From positions 1 through 56,787 of the forward strand of contig JAJQHS010000017.1 of NCBI GenBank assembly GCA_021199635.1: a stretch of 56,787 nt of DNA, written 5' to 3'. The notes beneath the pieces are model-generated. The model was not told the DNA's origin and searched no databases. It worked only from the letters and a program-made list of their open reading frames with translations. The stretch is from Bacillota bacterium (GTDB lineage: Bacteria; Bacillota; Clostridia; Oscillospirales; Oscillospiraceae). Both the position numbers and the translations under genes were made by a program. Shown here piece after piece: positions 37,584 to 45,612 of this stretch (the first letter of the stretch is position 1; every line of letters starts with the position of its first letter).

Positions 37584-38249
37584 ATGGATGCCCAGCAAAA
37601 GGAATGGATTTTACGCTATCAGCCCCGTATCTACAGGGACAGGAACGACCCGTTTCCCATCCGGTACCTGGGATGCACCGTTTTTACCCGGAAGGAGCGT
37701 TCCAGCAGTTTCCCCAAATGGGTGATTGACCCGGCTGAGGAAGGGGCACAGGCAATTATTGAGTACGCTATCTATTACGACTATGACATCCAGCACCTGT
37801 ACGACCTGGAGCACATCTGGGTGGCCGTGGGCGAAGATGGGGGCGTGAAGGATTGCTGGGGCAGCTTCCACGGAATGCGGCTCCGGGCGGCGGGCGTGCG
37901 CGCTTTCCGCGTGGAGGGGACACATCCGGTGCTGTATGCCCAGCCGGGCAAGCACGCCATGATGCCAGACCCGGAGCTTTTTGAGCTTCTGCCCCAGATG
38001 CGCCAGACCTGCAGCCTGGGGGCCGGGGGCGGGCTGCTGATTCCTGGGTTCCTCCAGGGCCGCATGGAAACCAATGCCGCGCAGGATGAAAAGATCCGTA
38101 TGTATCTGGTCAACCACTTCTCCTTTGTGCCGTCCATGGAGTTTGAACCGGAAACGCTGGAACCGGAGCAATTCCTCTCCTGGCCGGAGCTTCTGGAGCG
38201 AATTCCGCAGCTGGTCGCCCGGCAGATTCAAATCATTGAGGCCTCCTAG
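37584..38249 (+). CDS. hypothetical protein with NPP1/Vps62-like motifs
   Basis: 221 aa, not assigned to a family with confidence. Two stretches recall the NPP1 and Vps62 (DUF946) group: YDYDIQHLYDLEHIWVAVGE, like the HRHDWEHVVV core, and GTHPVLYAQPGKHAMMP, like the HPVVYVAxGSHA motif. The acidic and His residues of these motifs are conserved, so it may bind a metal. AGGAGGG precedes ATG 37584. It is the last gene of the carbohydrate operon and is followed at once by a terminator. No signal peptide. Confidence 0.7.
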   Translation: MDAQQKEWILRYQPRIYRDRNDPFPIRYLGCTVFTRKERSSSFPKWVIDPAEEGAQAIIEYAIYYDYDIQHLYDLEHIWVAVGEDGGVKDCWGSFHGMRLRAAGVRAFRVEGTHPVLYAQPGKHAMMPDPELFELLPQMRQTCSLGAGGGLLIPGFLQGRMETNAAQDEKIRMYLVNHFSFVPSMEFEPETLEPEQFLSWPELLERIPQLVARQIQIIEAS

Positions 38250-38257
38250 CATATGGG

Positions 38258-38299
38258 AACGGGACTGCCTTGCAAGCGGGTAAGGCAGTCCCGTTTTTT
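38258..38299 (+). terminator. terminator of the rightward carbohydrate operon
   Basis: Perfect 14-bp stem (38258-38271 with 38282-38295) followed by TTTT. It closes the run of genes from 19266. Confidence 0.92.
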
Positions 38300-38342
38300 G
38301 CGGAATTTCCGGGCGGAAGATGGAAGGCACCATGCCCGGCTA

Positions 38343-38370
38343 TTGACAGAACCGGATTTTCTGGTAAAAT
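38343..38370 (+). promoter_or_regulatory. promoter of tgt
   Basis: TTGACA at 38343, 16 bp, TAAAAT at 38365-38370 preceded by TGG (extended -10). Confidence 0.8.
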
Positions 38371-38398
38371 GGACACAATCTGATCAGGGAGCGTATCT

Positions 38399-39529
38399 AT
38401 GTTTGTATTGCAGAAAACCGAGGGGAAGGCTCGCCGGGGCGTCTTTACCTGCGCTCACGGCACGGTCCAGACCCCGGTATTTATGAATGTCGGCACCCAG
38501 GGCGCCATCAAGGGCGGGCTGAGCGCCGTAGATTTGAAAAACATTGGCTGCCAGGTGGAGCTTTCCAATACCTACCACCTGCACCTGCGTCCAACGGACA
38601 CGCTGGTGCGGGAAATGGGCGGACTGCACAGATTCATGACATGGGACGGCCCGATCCTCACGGATTCCGGCGGATTTCAGGTGTTCAGCCTGGCTTCCCT
38701 GCGGCGCATCAAGGAGGAGGGCGTGTATTTTTCCTCCCATATCGATGGGCGCAGGATTTTTATGGGGCCGGAGGAAAGCATGCAGATCCAGTCCAATCTG
38801 GGCAGCGACATCTGCATGGCGTTTGACGAGTGCATTGAGAATCCCGCCCCGCGGGAATACGTCCAGCAGAGCGTGGACCGCACCTATCGCTGGCTGGCGC
38901 GGTGCAAGGCGGAAAACGCCCGACTGAACAGCCTGCCGGATACGGTCAACCCGCAGCAAATGCTTTGGGGCATCAACCAGGGCGGCACCTACCCCGACAT
39001 CCGGATCGCCCATATGCAGCAGATCGCCGCGCTGGAGCTACCCGGCTACGCGATCGGCGGACTGGCGGTGGGGGAAACGGCGCAGGAGATGTACGACATC
39101 ATCGAGGCGGTGGAGGCGTATATGCCCGCCGATAAGACCCGCTACCTGATGGGGGTCGGCACGCCGGGCAACATCCTGGAGGCAGTAGCGCGGGGCGTGG
39201 ATTTCTTCGACTGCGTTATGCCGGCGCGGAACGCCCGCCACGCCCGGCTGTTCACCTGGGAGGGCGCCATCAACCTGAAGAACGCCAAATATATGCGGGA
39301 TGAAAATCCCATCGACCCTAAGTGCGACTGCCCGGTATGCCGCCGGTATTCCAGAGCTTATATCCGCCATCTGTTCGTAGCGGAGGAGATGCTGGACATG
39401 CGCCTGGCGGTGATGCACAACCTGTATTTCTACAATAAATTGATGGAAAAAATCCGGGAAGCCCTGGATGAGGGGCGTTTTGAAGCCTTCCGGCGTGAAT
39501 ATTCTGTTAAATTAGACCAGAGAATATAA
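38399..39529 (+). CDS. tgt: tRNA-guanine transglycosylase
   Basis: 376 aa. Exchanges guanine 34 of GUN-anticodon tRNAs for preQ1 on the way to queuosine. TPVFMNVGTQGAIKG at the start, catalytic Asp region LTDSGGFQVFSL, DFFDCVMPARNARH, and the zinc site CDCPVCRRYSRAYIRHLF with the later HNLYF. Length and motifs are ordinary. GGGAG precedes ATG 38399. It is followed by yajC with its own promoter, a common neighbour. Confidence 0.96.
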   Translation: MFVLQKTEGKARRGVFTCAHGTVQTPVFMNVGTQGAIKGGLSAVDLKNIGCQVELSNTYHLHLRPTDTLVREMGGLHRFMTWDGPILTDSGGFQVFSLASLRRIKEEGVYFSSHIDGRRIFMGPEESMQIQSNLGSDICMAFDECIENPAPREYVQQSVDRTYRWLARCKAENARLNSLPDTVNPQQMLWGINQGGTYPDIRIAHMQQIAALELPGYAIGGLAVGETAQEMYDIIEAVEAYMPADKTRYLMGVGTPGNILEAVARGVDFFDCVMPARNARHARLFTWEGAINLKNAKYMRDENPIDPKCDCPVCRRYSRAYIRHLFVAEEMLDMRLAVMHNLYFYNKLMEKIREALDEGRFEAFRREYSVKLDQRI

Positions 39530-39536
39530 ATTCTGC

Positions 39537-39564
39537 TTGCTTTTTCCTGGCGGAATGGTATAAT
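39537..39564 (+). promoter_or_regulatory. promoter of yajC
   Basis: TTGCTT at 39537, 16 bp, TATAAT at 39559-39564 preceded by TGG as an extended -10. Confidence 0.75.
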
Positions 39565-39597
39565 ATTTGCGATTAACAAACTAAAGGAGCTTGTCCA

Positions 39598-39999
39598 ATG
39601 TTACAATTTCTGGAAACTACAACGGATACCACCGGGGGCCTGGGCAGCACAGTGATTATGCTGGTCGTAATGGTCGTCATCTTCTACTTCATGCTGATCC
39701 GCCCGGAAAACAAGCGGAAGAAGGAAGCGGAGAACCTGCGTTCTTCCCTGAAGGTGGGCGACAACATCACCACCATCGGCGGCATTACCGGCACTGTCAT
39801 CAGCGTGAAGGACGATAAATTCGTCATGGAAGTAGGCGCGGATGAAGTCCGTCTGGAGTTCGAGAAGTGGGCGCTGTCCACCAATCAGACTGCTGCCGCC
39901 GCCGCACAGGAGAAGGCCAAGAAGGCCGAGGAAGCCAAGGCAAAGGCCAAGGCCGCAAAAAAGGCGGAGAAGGTCAGCAAGGAGAAAAAAGCGGAGTAA
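39598..39999 (+). CDS. yajC: preprotein translocase subunit YajC
   Basis: 133 aa. One N-terminal membrane helix (STVIMLVVMVVIFYFMLI) followed by RPENKRKKEAENLRSSLKVGDNITTIGGITGTV, the YajC signature; the protein associates with SecDF in the membrane. The C-terminal 40 residues are an Ala/Lys/Glu-rich tail, likely helical and longer than in E. coli. AAAGGAG stands 9 nt before ATG 39598. Confidence 0.93.
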   Translation: MLQFLETTTDTTGGLGSTVIMLVVMVVIFYFMLIRPENKRKKEAENLRSSLKVGDNITTIGGITGTVISVKDDKFVMEVGADEVRLEFEKWALSTNQTAAAAAQEKAKKAEEAKAKAKAAKKAEKVSKEKKAE

Positions 40000-40004
40000 A
40001 AAGG

Positions 40005-40037
40005 AAATCCCGGACTTCTGCAAGCCCGGGATTTTTT
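40005..40037 (+). terminator. terminator after yajC
   Basis: Stem 40005-40017 with 40022-40034 (13 positions, one A-C mismatch, CTGC loop) followed by T-rich sequence. The opposing glycosyltransferase gene ends at 40036. Confidence 0.85.
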
Positions 40038-40971
40038 ATTTTTCATAAGTCAGGATCTCTTTGGCCAGGTAGATCGGCCGCTGTTTGCTTTGCTCGAAAA
40101 TTTTGCCCACATATTCTCCAATTATGCCGATGCAGAACAGCTGCATACTCCCAAGCAGCAAAATCAATACGATCACCGTGGCATATCCGGGAATGTCGAT
40201 CCCTACGATGAGCTTTTGCAGCACCACGATGATCAGGTAGATGATGGCCGCCGCCGCCGTCAGGCAGCCCAGATATGCGGCCAGCCGCAGAGGCCGGGTG
40301 GAGAAGCCGATGATCCCCTCCAGCGCGTAATTCATCAGCTTCCGGAAGCTCCACTTGGAGGTGCCGGAGGCACGCTGACATGCGGTGTAGGGGATGTACC
40401 GGGTGCTGTAGCCCACCCAGGCAAATATGCCCTTGGAGAAGCGGTGGTATTCCCCCAGCTCCAGAATACTCTGTGCCACGCTTCTGCGGAAGGTGCGGAA
40501 GTCGCTGGCATCGCTGTGCAGCGTCACATCGGACAGATGATTGATGATGGCGTAGAAGGATTTCTTGAATAAGGAGAGCACCTTCCCCTCGCCCCGGCGG
40601 TCCTGATAGGCGGCGACTACGTCACAGGAATCGTCCTCGTCCAGGATCTGCACCATTTCCCGCACGATCTCGGGGCGCTGCTGCAGGTCCGCGTCGATCA
40701 GGGAGATATACTCGCCGGAGGCATGGTGGAGCCCGGCAAACAGTCCGGCTTCTTTGCCAAAGTTCCGGGAGAAGGAGATGACCTTCACCGGGCATTTCTG
40801 CTGGGCGAAGAGCTTCTTCAGATTGTGCAGCGTGGCATCCTTACTGCCATCGTCCACATAGACGATCTCATAGTCGTAGCCGCAGCCGTCAAATGCCTGC
40901 ATCACCGCCGACTGGAACAGTTCCACGTTCCCCGCCTCGTTATAGCAGGGGACGACCAGGGATAATTTCAT
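40036..40971 (-). CDS. GT2 family glycosyltransferase, GtrB/dolichol-phosphate mannosyltransferase-like
   Basis: 311 aa. Catalytic domain: LSLVVPCYNEAGN, YEIVYVDDGSKD, SFSRNFGKEAGLFAGL, LIDADLQQRPE (DXD-type). Two C-terminal membrane helices (LGCLTAAAAIIYLIIVVL and ATVIVLILLLGSMQLFCIGIIGEYVGKI) are typical of enzymes that charge polyprenyl phosphate with glucose or another sugar for cell-surface decoration. ATG 40971 is taken as start; an in-frame TTG at 40977 lies better spaced from GAGGA and may be used. Single-gene unit with its own promoter. Confidence 0.9.
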   Translation of the reverse strand: MKLSLVVPCYNEAGNVELFQSAVMQAFDGCGYDYEIVYVDDGSKDATLHNLKKLFAQQKCPVKVISFSRNFGKEAGLFAGLHHASGEYISLIDADLQQRPEIVREMVQILDEDDSCDVVAAYQDRRGEGKVLSLFKKSFYAIINHLSDVTLHSDASDFRTFRRSVAQSILELGEYHRFSKGIFAWVGYSTRYIPYTACQRASGTSKWSFRKLMNYALEGIIGFSTRPLRLAAYLGCLTAAAAIIYLIIVVLQKLIVGIDIPGYATVIVLILLLGSMQLFCIGIIGEYVGKIFEQSKQRPIYLAKEILTYEK

Positions 40972-41004
40972 AGGCAACCACCCGCATTCCTCAAAGTTTA
41001 CACC

Positions 41005-41033
41005 ATTATACGCCTTTTTGCCAGCCGCGTCAA
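41005..41033 (-). promoter_or_regulatory. promoter of the glycosyltransferase gene
   Basis: Minus strand TTGACG (41033-41028), 17 bp, TATAAT (41010-41005). Its -35 box is only 7 bp from the -35 box of the divergent valS leader promoter. Confidence 0.82.
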
Positions 41034-41040
41034 GAAATGG

Positions 41041-41069
41041 TTGACATTTGGACGAAAATGTGGTAACCT
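41041..41069 (+). promoter_or_regulatory. promoter of the valS T-box leader
   Basis: TTGACA at 41041-41046, 17 bp, TAACCT at 41064-41069 preceded by TGG as an extended -10. Transcript start predicted near 41076. Confidence 0.8.
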
Positions 41070-41075
41070 AGCCAC

Positions 41076-41310
41076 GACAAAGCGTGGATGGGGAGGTTCC
41101 GCCACGGCTTCCTTTCAGAGAGCGTGCGTTTGCTGGGAGCGCGCAGGGAGTCGGGCGGATGGTCGCCCCGGAGCCGATTTTCTGAAGGCACAGTAGGGAA
41201 GTCCGGGTATGCCCGTTACAGCATTCGAGTGTCCGGCCTGCGCCGGAAATTCAGGTGGTACCGCGGAAATGTGATTTTCGCCCTGAGTCTGTGGACTTGG
41301 GGCGTTTTTT
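41076..41310 (+). promoter_or_regulatory. T-box riboswitch (valine) ahead of valS
   Basis: Structured leader with the conserved T-box AGGTGGTACCGCGG at 41253-41266, which pairs with the CCA end of uncharged tRNA. A terminator follows: stem 41279-41287 with 41296-41304, then T6 (41305-41310). TCAGG at 41251-41255 can instead pair with CCTGA at 41282-41286 to form the antiterminator. An AGAGAG element in the upstream stem I region fits the class. I could not fix the specifier codon by eye; valine is inferred from the gene downstream. Confidence 0.93.
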
Positions 41311-41331
41311 GTTGGAAAGGAGCGTTTGGAA

Positions 41332-43971
41332 ATGGCAAAAGAGCTGCCAAAGGTGTATGAGCCGCAGCAGGTGGAAAGCCGTATTTACAAAATGTGGGAG
41401 GATGGGGGCTATTTCAAGCCTGCAGGACGGGAAGGCGCAAAGCCTTTCACTATCGTCATGCCGCCCCCCAATGTGACGGGTCAGCTGCACATCGGTCACG
41501 CCATGGACGATACGCTTCAGGACATGCTGATCCGGTTCAAGCGGATGCAGGGGTACGATGCTCTGTACGTCCCTGGCGTGGATCACGCCGGCATCGCTAC
41601 CCAGATCCGGGTGGAGGAGGAGCTGCGCAAGGAGGGGCTGACCCGCTATGATTTAGGGCGGGAGAAGTTCCTGGAGCGGGTATGGGCCTGGAAGGAGCAG
41701 TACGGCAACCGCATCGTCCAGCAGCAGAAGAAGCTGGGCGTATCCTGCGATTGGGACCGCTCCCGGTTCACCATGGACGAGGGCTGCTCCAGGGCCGTCC
41801 GGGAGGTGTTCGTCTCCCTGTACGAGAAGGGGCTGATCTACAAGGGAAGCCGGATTATTAACTGGTGCCCCCACTGCGTCACCGCGCTGTCCGATGCGGA
41901 GGTGGAATATGTTGACAAGCCCGGGCACCTGTGGCATATCCGGTACCCATTTGCCGACGGCACGGGCGAAGTGGTGGTCGCCACCACGCGGCCGGAGACC
42001 ATGCTGGGCGACTCCGGCGTGTGTGTGAACCCCAACGATGCGCGTTATCAGGCCATCGTGGGCAAAACTGTGATCCTGCCCCTGGTGAATAAGGAAATCC
42101 CCGTGGTGGCGGACGACTACGCGGAGATGGATTTTGGTACCGGCTGCGTGAAAATGACCCCCGCCCACGATCCCAACGACTTCGAGGTTGGCCTGCGGCA
42201 CAACCTGGAGATCATCCGGGTCCTGGATGACAATGGCAAGGTCAACGAAAACGGCGGAAAATATCAGGGGCTGGATCGCTACGAAGCGCGTAAGCAGATC
42301 ATAGCCGATCTGGACGCTGGCGGCTACCTGGTAAAGACCGAGGACTATTCCCACAATGTGGGAACCTGCTACCGCTGCCATAACGATGTGGAGCCCATCA
42401 TTTCCGCACAGTGGTTCGTGAAGATGCAGCCGCTGGCGGAGGAGGCTATGCGCAGCGTCAATGACGGGGAGATCAGATTCGTACCGGAACGGTTCACGAA
42501 GAATTATATGAACTGGATGCGCAACATCCGGGATTGGTGCATTTCCCGCCAGCTGTGGTGGGGGCACCAGATCCCCGTGTGGTACTGCGATGACTGCGGC
42601 CACATGACCTGCACCCGGGAGGACCCGACCTGCTGCGAAAAGTGTGGCAGCACACATATCCAACGCGACCCGGATGTGCTGGATACCTGGTTCTCCTCCG
42701 CGCTGTGGCCCTTTGAGACACTGGGCTGGCCGGACGACACCGAGGACCTGCGGAAATATTATCCCACGGATGTGCTGGTCACGGGCTACGACATTATCAC
42801 CTTCTGGGTCGCCCGGATGATTTTCTCCGGCCTGGAGCATACCGGGAAGGCACCCTTCCACACCGTGCTGATCCACGGCCTGGTGCGGGACGATAAGGGC
42901 AGAAAGATGAGCAAATCCCTGGGCAACGGCATTGACCCGCTGGAAATGATCGACAAATACGGCTGTGACGCTTTGCGGATGAACATGGTCACCGGCAATT
43001 CCCCCGGAAACGATATGCGCTTCTACGTGGAGCGGTGCGAGGCCATGCGGAATTTTGCCAACAAGCTGTGGAACGCCTCCCGCTATGTGCTGATGAATCT
43101 GGCGGACGGTGCGGAAAACGCACTGCCGGACACGGCGCAGCTGGAGATCGCGGATAAATGGGTGCTGTCCAAGCTGAATACCCTGATTTCCGATGTCACC
43201 GAGAACATGGAGAAATATGAGCTGGGCATTTCGGTGCAGAAGATTTACGATTTCGTCTGGGATACCTATTGTGACTGGTATATCGAGCTGACCAAAGCGC
43301 GGCTGTATGCCGAGGACGATGCTCGGAAGAAGACGGCAATGTCCGTGCTGGTGTATGTGCTGGATCAGCTGATGCGGTTGCTGCATCCGTTCATGCCTTT
43401 CATTACCGAGGAGATCTGGCAGGCTATCCCCCATGAGGGCGGCGCGCTGATCGCTGCGTCCTGGCCCCAGAGCAGCCCAGCGCTGGAATTCCCTGCCGAG
43501 GAGGCGCATATGGAGGCGGTGATGGATGCCATCCGCGCCATCCGCGCCCGCCGCACGGAAATGAATGTGCCGCCCAGCAAAAAGGCGGCGCTGTATGTGC
43601 TGACCTCCAAGCCCCAGGTGTTTGCAGAGGGCGAGGATTTCATCCGCAGGCTTGCTTACGCGGATGATGTGAAGCTGCTGGACGTGGAGCCGGAGAATCT
43701 TCAAGGCATGGTGGCCATCACCACGGCGGAAGCGAAGCTGTATATCCCCATGGGTCAGCTGGTGGATGTGCAGAAGGAGCTGGAGCGCATCGGCAAGGAG
43801 CTTGAGAAGGCTCGGAAAAATCTTGCCGGACTGCAGTCCAAGCTCAGCAATGAGAAATTTATCTCCCGCGCGCCGGAAGCGGTGGTGAACGCTGAGCGGG
43901 ATAAGCTTGCGAAGGCACGGGCACTGATTGCCCGGCTGGAACAAAGCGAAGCGGAAATGAAGAACCTGTAA
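41332..43971 (+). CDS. valS: valyl-tRNA synthetase
   Basis: 879 aa class I synthetase. HIGH motif as HIGHAMDD after MPPPNVTGQL, KMSKS as GRKMSKSLGNGIDP, the editing domain (TTRPETMLGDSGVCV) between them, and a C-terminal coiled-coil arm (QKELERIGKELEKARKNLAGLQSKL). ATG 41332 follows AAAGGAG by 9 nt; an in-frame TTG at 41326 is less likely. Expression should rise when valyl-tRNA falls, through the T-box. Confidence 0.97.
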   Translation: MAKELPKVYEPQQVESRIYKMWEDGGYFKPAGREGAKPFTIVMPPPNVTGQLHIGHAMDDTLQDMLIRFKRMQGYDALYVPGVDHAGIATQIRVEEELRKEGLTRYDLGREKFLERVWAWKEQYGNRIVQQQKKLGVSCDWDRSRFTMDEGCSRAVREVFVSLYEKGLIYKGSRIINWCPHCVTALSDAEVEYVDKPGHLWHIRYPFADGTGEVVVATTRPETMLGDSGVCVNPNDARYQAIVGKTVILPLVNKEIPVVADDYAEMDFGTGCVKMTPAHDPNDFEVGLRHNLEIIRVLDDNGKVNENGGKYQGLDRYEARKQIIADLDAGGYLVKTEDYSHNVGTCYRCHNDVEPIISAQWFVKMQPLAEEAMRSVNDGEIRFVPERFTKNYMNWMRNIRDWCISRQLWWGHQIPVWYCDDCGHMTCTREDPTCCEKCGSTHIQRDPDVLDTWFSSALWPFETLGWPDDTEDLRKYYPTDVLVTGYDIITFWVARMIFSGLEHTGKAPFHTVLIHGLVRDDKGRKMSKSLGNGIDPLEMIDKYGCDALRMNMVTGNSPGNDMRFYVERCEAMRNFANKLWNASRYVLMNLADGAENALPDTAQLEIADKWVLSKLNTLISDVTENMEKYELGISVQKIYDFVWDTYCDWYIELTKARLYAEDDARKKTAMSVLVYVLDQLMRLLHPFMPFITEEIWQAIPHEGGALIAASWPQSSPALEFPAEEAHMEAVMDAIRAIRARRTEMNVPPSKKAALYVLTSKPQVFAEGEDFIRRLAYADDVKLLDVEPENLQGMVAITTAEAKLYIPMGQLVDVQKELERIGKELEKARKNLAGLQSKLSNEKFISRAPEAVVNAERDKLAKARALIARLEQSEAEMKNL

Positions 43972-43979
43972 TTTAACCT

Positions 43980-44020
43980 ATGCGGTGCAAGTCATTGACT
44001 CTTGCACCGCATTCTTTTTT
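43980..44020 (+). terminator. terminator after valS
   Basis: Perfect 12-bp stem (43980-43991 with 44001-44012), 9-nt loop, followed by TCTTTTTTT. Confidence 0.9.
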
Positions 44021-44098
44021 TCTGCACCGGAATCCGACTGCAAATCTTAACGCCATATTCCTATACTTACCAGGTAAACAGCAAAGGAGGAAAGCACC

Positions 44099-44416
44099 AT
44101 GCACTTTACCAGTTTTCTGGAAAACGGCAAATTAACGGTAGCGCTGACCGGAGAGATCGACCACCACTGCGCGAAGCAGTATATCCAGGCCATCACGGGG
44201 AAAATCGAGGCATATACCCCGGAGGTCTGCGTTCTGGACTTCCAGGATGTCAGCTTCGTGGATTCCTCGGGGATCGCGGTGGTGATCAATGCTCTGCGGA
44301 ATATGACCCAAATTGAAGGGAAATTGATCCTGACCGGGATCTGCCAGCAGCCCATGCGGGTGTTCCGGGCATCGGGAATTGATAAATTGGTGGAAATCAA
44401 GGAGGCAGTATCATGA
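44099..44416 (+). CDS. spoIIAA: anti-sigma F factor antagonist SpoIIAA
   Basis: 105 aa STAS-domain protein. VSFVDSSGIAVVINALR carries the regulatory serine (S57 by comparison with B. subtilis). SpoIIAB phosphorylates it and SpoIIE dephosphorylates it; the dephosphorylated form frees sigma F in the forespore. AAAGGAGG precedes ATG 44099. First gene of the spoIIA operon. I found no convincing sigma H promoter; TATACT at 44062-44067 has only a poor -35. Confidence 0.94.
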   Translation: MHFTSFLENGKLTVALTGEIDHHCAKQYIQAITGKIEAYTPEVCVLDFQDVSFVDSSGIAVVINALRNMTQIEGKLILTGICQQPMRVFRASGIDKLVEIKEAVS

Positions 44417-44844
44417 AATTCGACAACTTTATGATTTTGGAGTTTCCCAGCAAATCCTGCAACGAAGCCTTCGCGCGCAGCGCAGTGGCATGCTTTGCCG
44501 CGCAGATGGACCCGACGCTGGAGGAGCTGGGGGACATCCGCACGGCGGTATCCGAGGCGGTCACAAACTGTATCGTCCATGCCTATCCCGACGCGCTGGG
44601 CGTCGTCACAGTGCGCTGCCGGATCCTCAAGGACAATGTGCTGGACATCGTGGTGAAGGATAAGGGCATCGGCATCGCGGATATGGAGCAGGCGCGCCGC
44701 CCAATGTTTACAACCGGCGGTGCGGACCGCAGTGGCATGGGCTTTACCATCATGGAGAGCTTCATGACTTTCTTTGAGGTAAACTCCGAGCCGGGCAAGG
44801 GAACCACCGTCCATATGCGCCGCAAGCTCCAGCGCAGGCAATGA
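44413..44844 (+). CDS. spoIIAB: anti-sigma F factor SpoIIAB
   Basis: 143 aa GHKL-type serine kinase. N box AVSEAVTNCIVHAY, G1 box VVKDKGIGIADM, G2 box RSGMGFTIMESFM, and PGKGTTVHMRRKL. It binds and silences sigma F and phosphorylates SpoIIAA. The start overlaps the spoIIAA stop as ATGA. Confidence 0.95.
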   Translation: MKFDNFMILEFPSKSCNEAFARSAVACFAAQMDPTLEELGDIRTAVSEAVTNCIVHAYPDALGVVTVRCRILKDNVLDIVVKDKGIGIADMEQARRPMFTTGGADRSGMGFTIMESFMTFFEVNSEPGKGTTVHMRRKLQRRQ

Positions 44845-45545
44845 GCAGGCTGGAGGAGCTTCTCCGCCGGGCAAAGGCGGGGGAGAAGGAGGCGTCGGAG
44901 CTGTTGGTGGCGGAAAATGCGGGGCTGATCTGGTCTGTAGCCAGGCGGTTCCTGGGCAGGGGTACGGAAGCAGATGATCTGTACCAGCTGGGTTGCCTCG
45001 GCTTCCTGAAGGCGGTGGAGGGCTTCGACCTGGCGTATGGCACCCAGTTTTCCACCTACGCCGTGCCGAAAATATCCGGAGAGATTCGCCGCTTCCTACG
45101 GGACGATGGCGCGGTCAAGGTCTCCCGCACCATAAAGGAACAGGCCGCAGCGGTCAAAACCGCACGGAATCTGCTGGCTTCCACGCTGGGACGGGAGCCG
45201 ACTCTGCAGGAAATTTCCCGGCAGACCGGTCTGACGCCGGAGGAGATTGCCGTGGCGGAAACAGCCACCGCTGCCACCGAATCGATCCAGCGGGAATCCG
45301 GCGAGGATGGGTTTACTCTGGAGGACATCCTTTCGGACACGGAGACGGAGGAGGCTATGGTGGAGAAAATCTCCCTGCGTCAGGCAATCTGCCAGCTGCC
45401 GGAGCGGGAGGGCACGGTGATCCGGCTGCGATATTTCCACGGGCTGACCCAGGAGCGGGTGGCCAAGGTGCTTTCCGTCAGCCAGGTTCAGGTCTCCCGC
45501 ATTGAGAAAAAGGCGCTGAGCCAGCTGAGAACCCTGCTGGAATAG
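44841..45545 (+). CDS. sigF: RNA polymerase sigma factor sigma F
   Basis: 234 aa. Region 2 (LIWSVARRFLGRGTEADDLYQLGCLGFLKAVEGFDLAYGTQFSTYAVPKISGEIRRFLRDDG), region 3 (REPTLQEISRQTGLTPEEIA) and region 4 (RQAICQLPEREGTVIRLRYFHGLTQERVAKVLSVSQVQVSRIEKKAL, an HTH) are complete. First compartment-specific sigma factor of the forespore. It overlaps spoIIAB as ATGA. Confidence 0.94.
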   Translation: MSRLEELLRRAKAGEKEASELLVAENAGLIWSVARRFLGRGTEADDLYQLGCLGFLKAVEGFDLAYGTQFSTYAVPKISGEIRRFLRDDGAVKVSRTIKEQAAAVKTARNLLASTLGREPTLQEISRQTGLTPEEIAVAETATAATESIQRESGEDGFTLEDILSDTETEEAMVEKISLRQAICQLPEREGTVIRLRYFHGLTQERVAKVLSVSQVQVSRIEKKALSQLRTLLE

Positions 45546-45554
45546 AAATTCCTC

Positions 45555-45583
45555 TTTACCTTTCGCCCAAAATGCGGTAAAAT
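45555..45583 (+). promoter_or_regulatory. probable promoter of pcrA
   Basis: TTTACC at 45555, 17 bp, TAAAAT at 45578-45583, about 30 bp before the start codon. Confidence 0.65.
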
Positions 45584-45612
45584 AGACCCATTAAAACAGA
45601 TAGGGTGCGGCT

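Noticed and set aside
41653-43944. 763-codon open frame antisense to valS
   Set aside because: valS has full motif support; the antisense frame has no recognisable domain and follows from the codon bias of a GC-rich gene.
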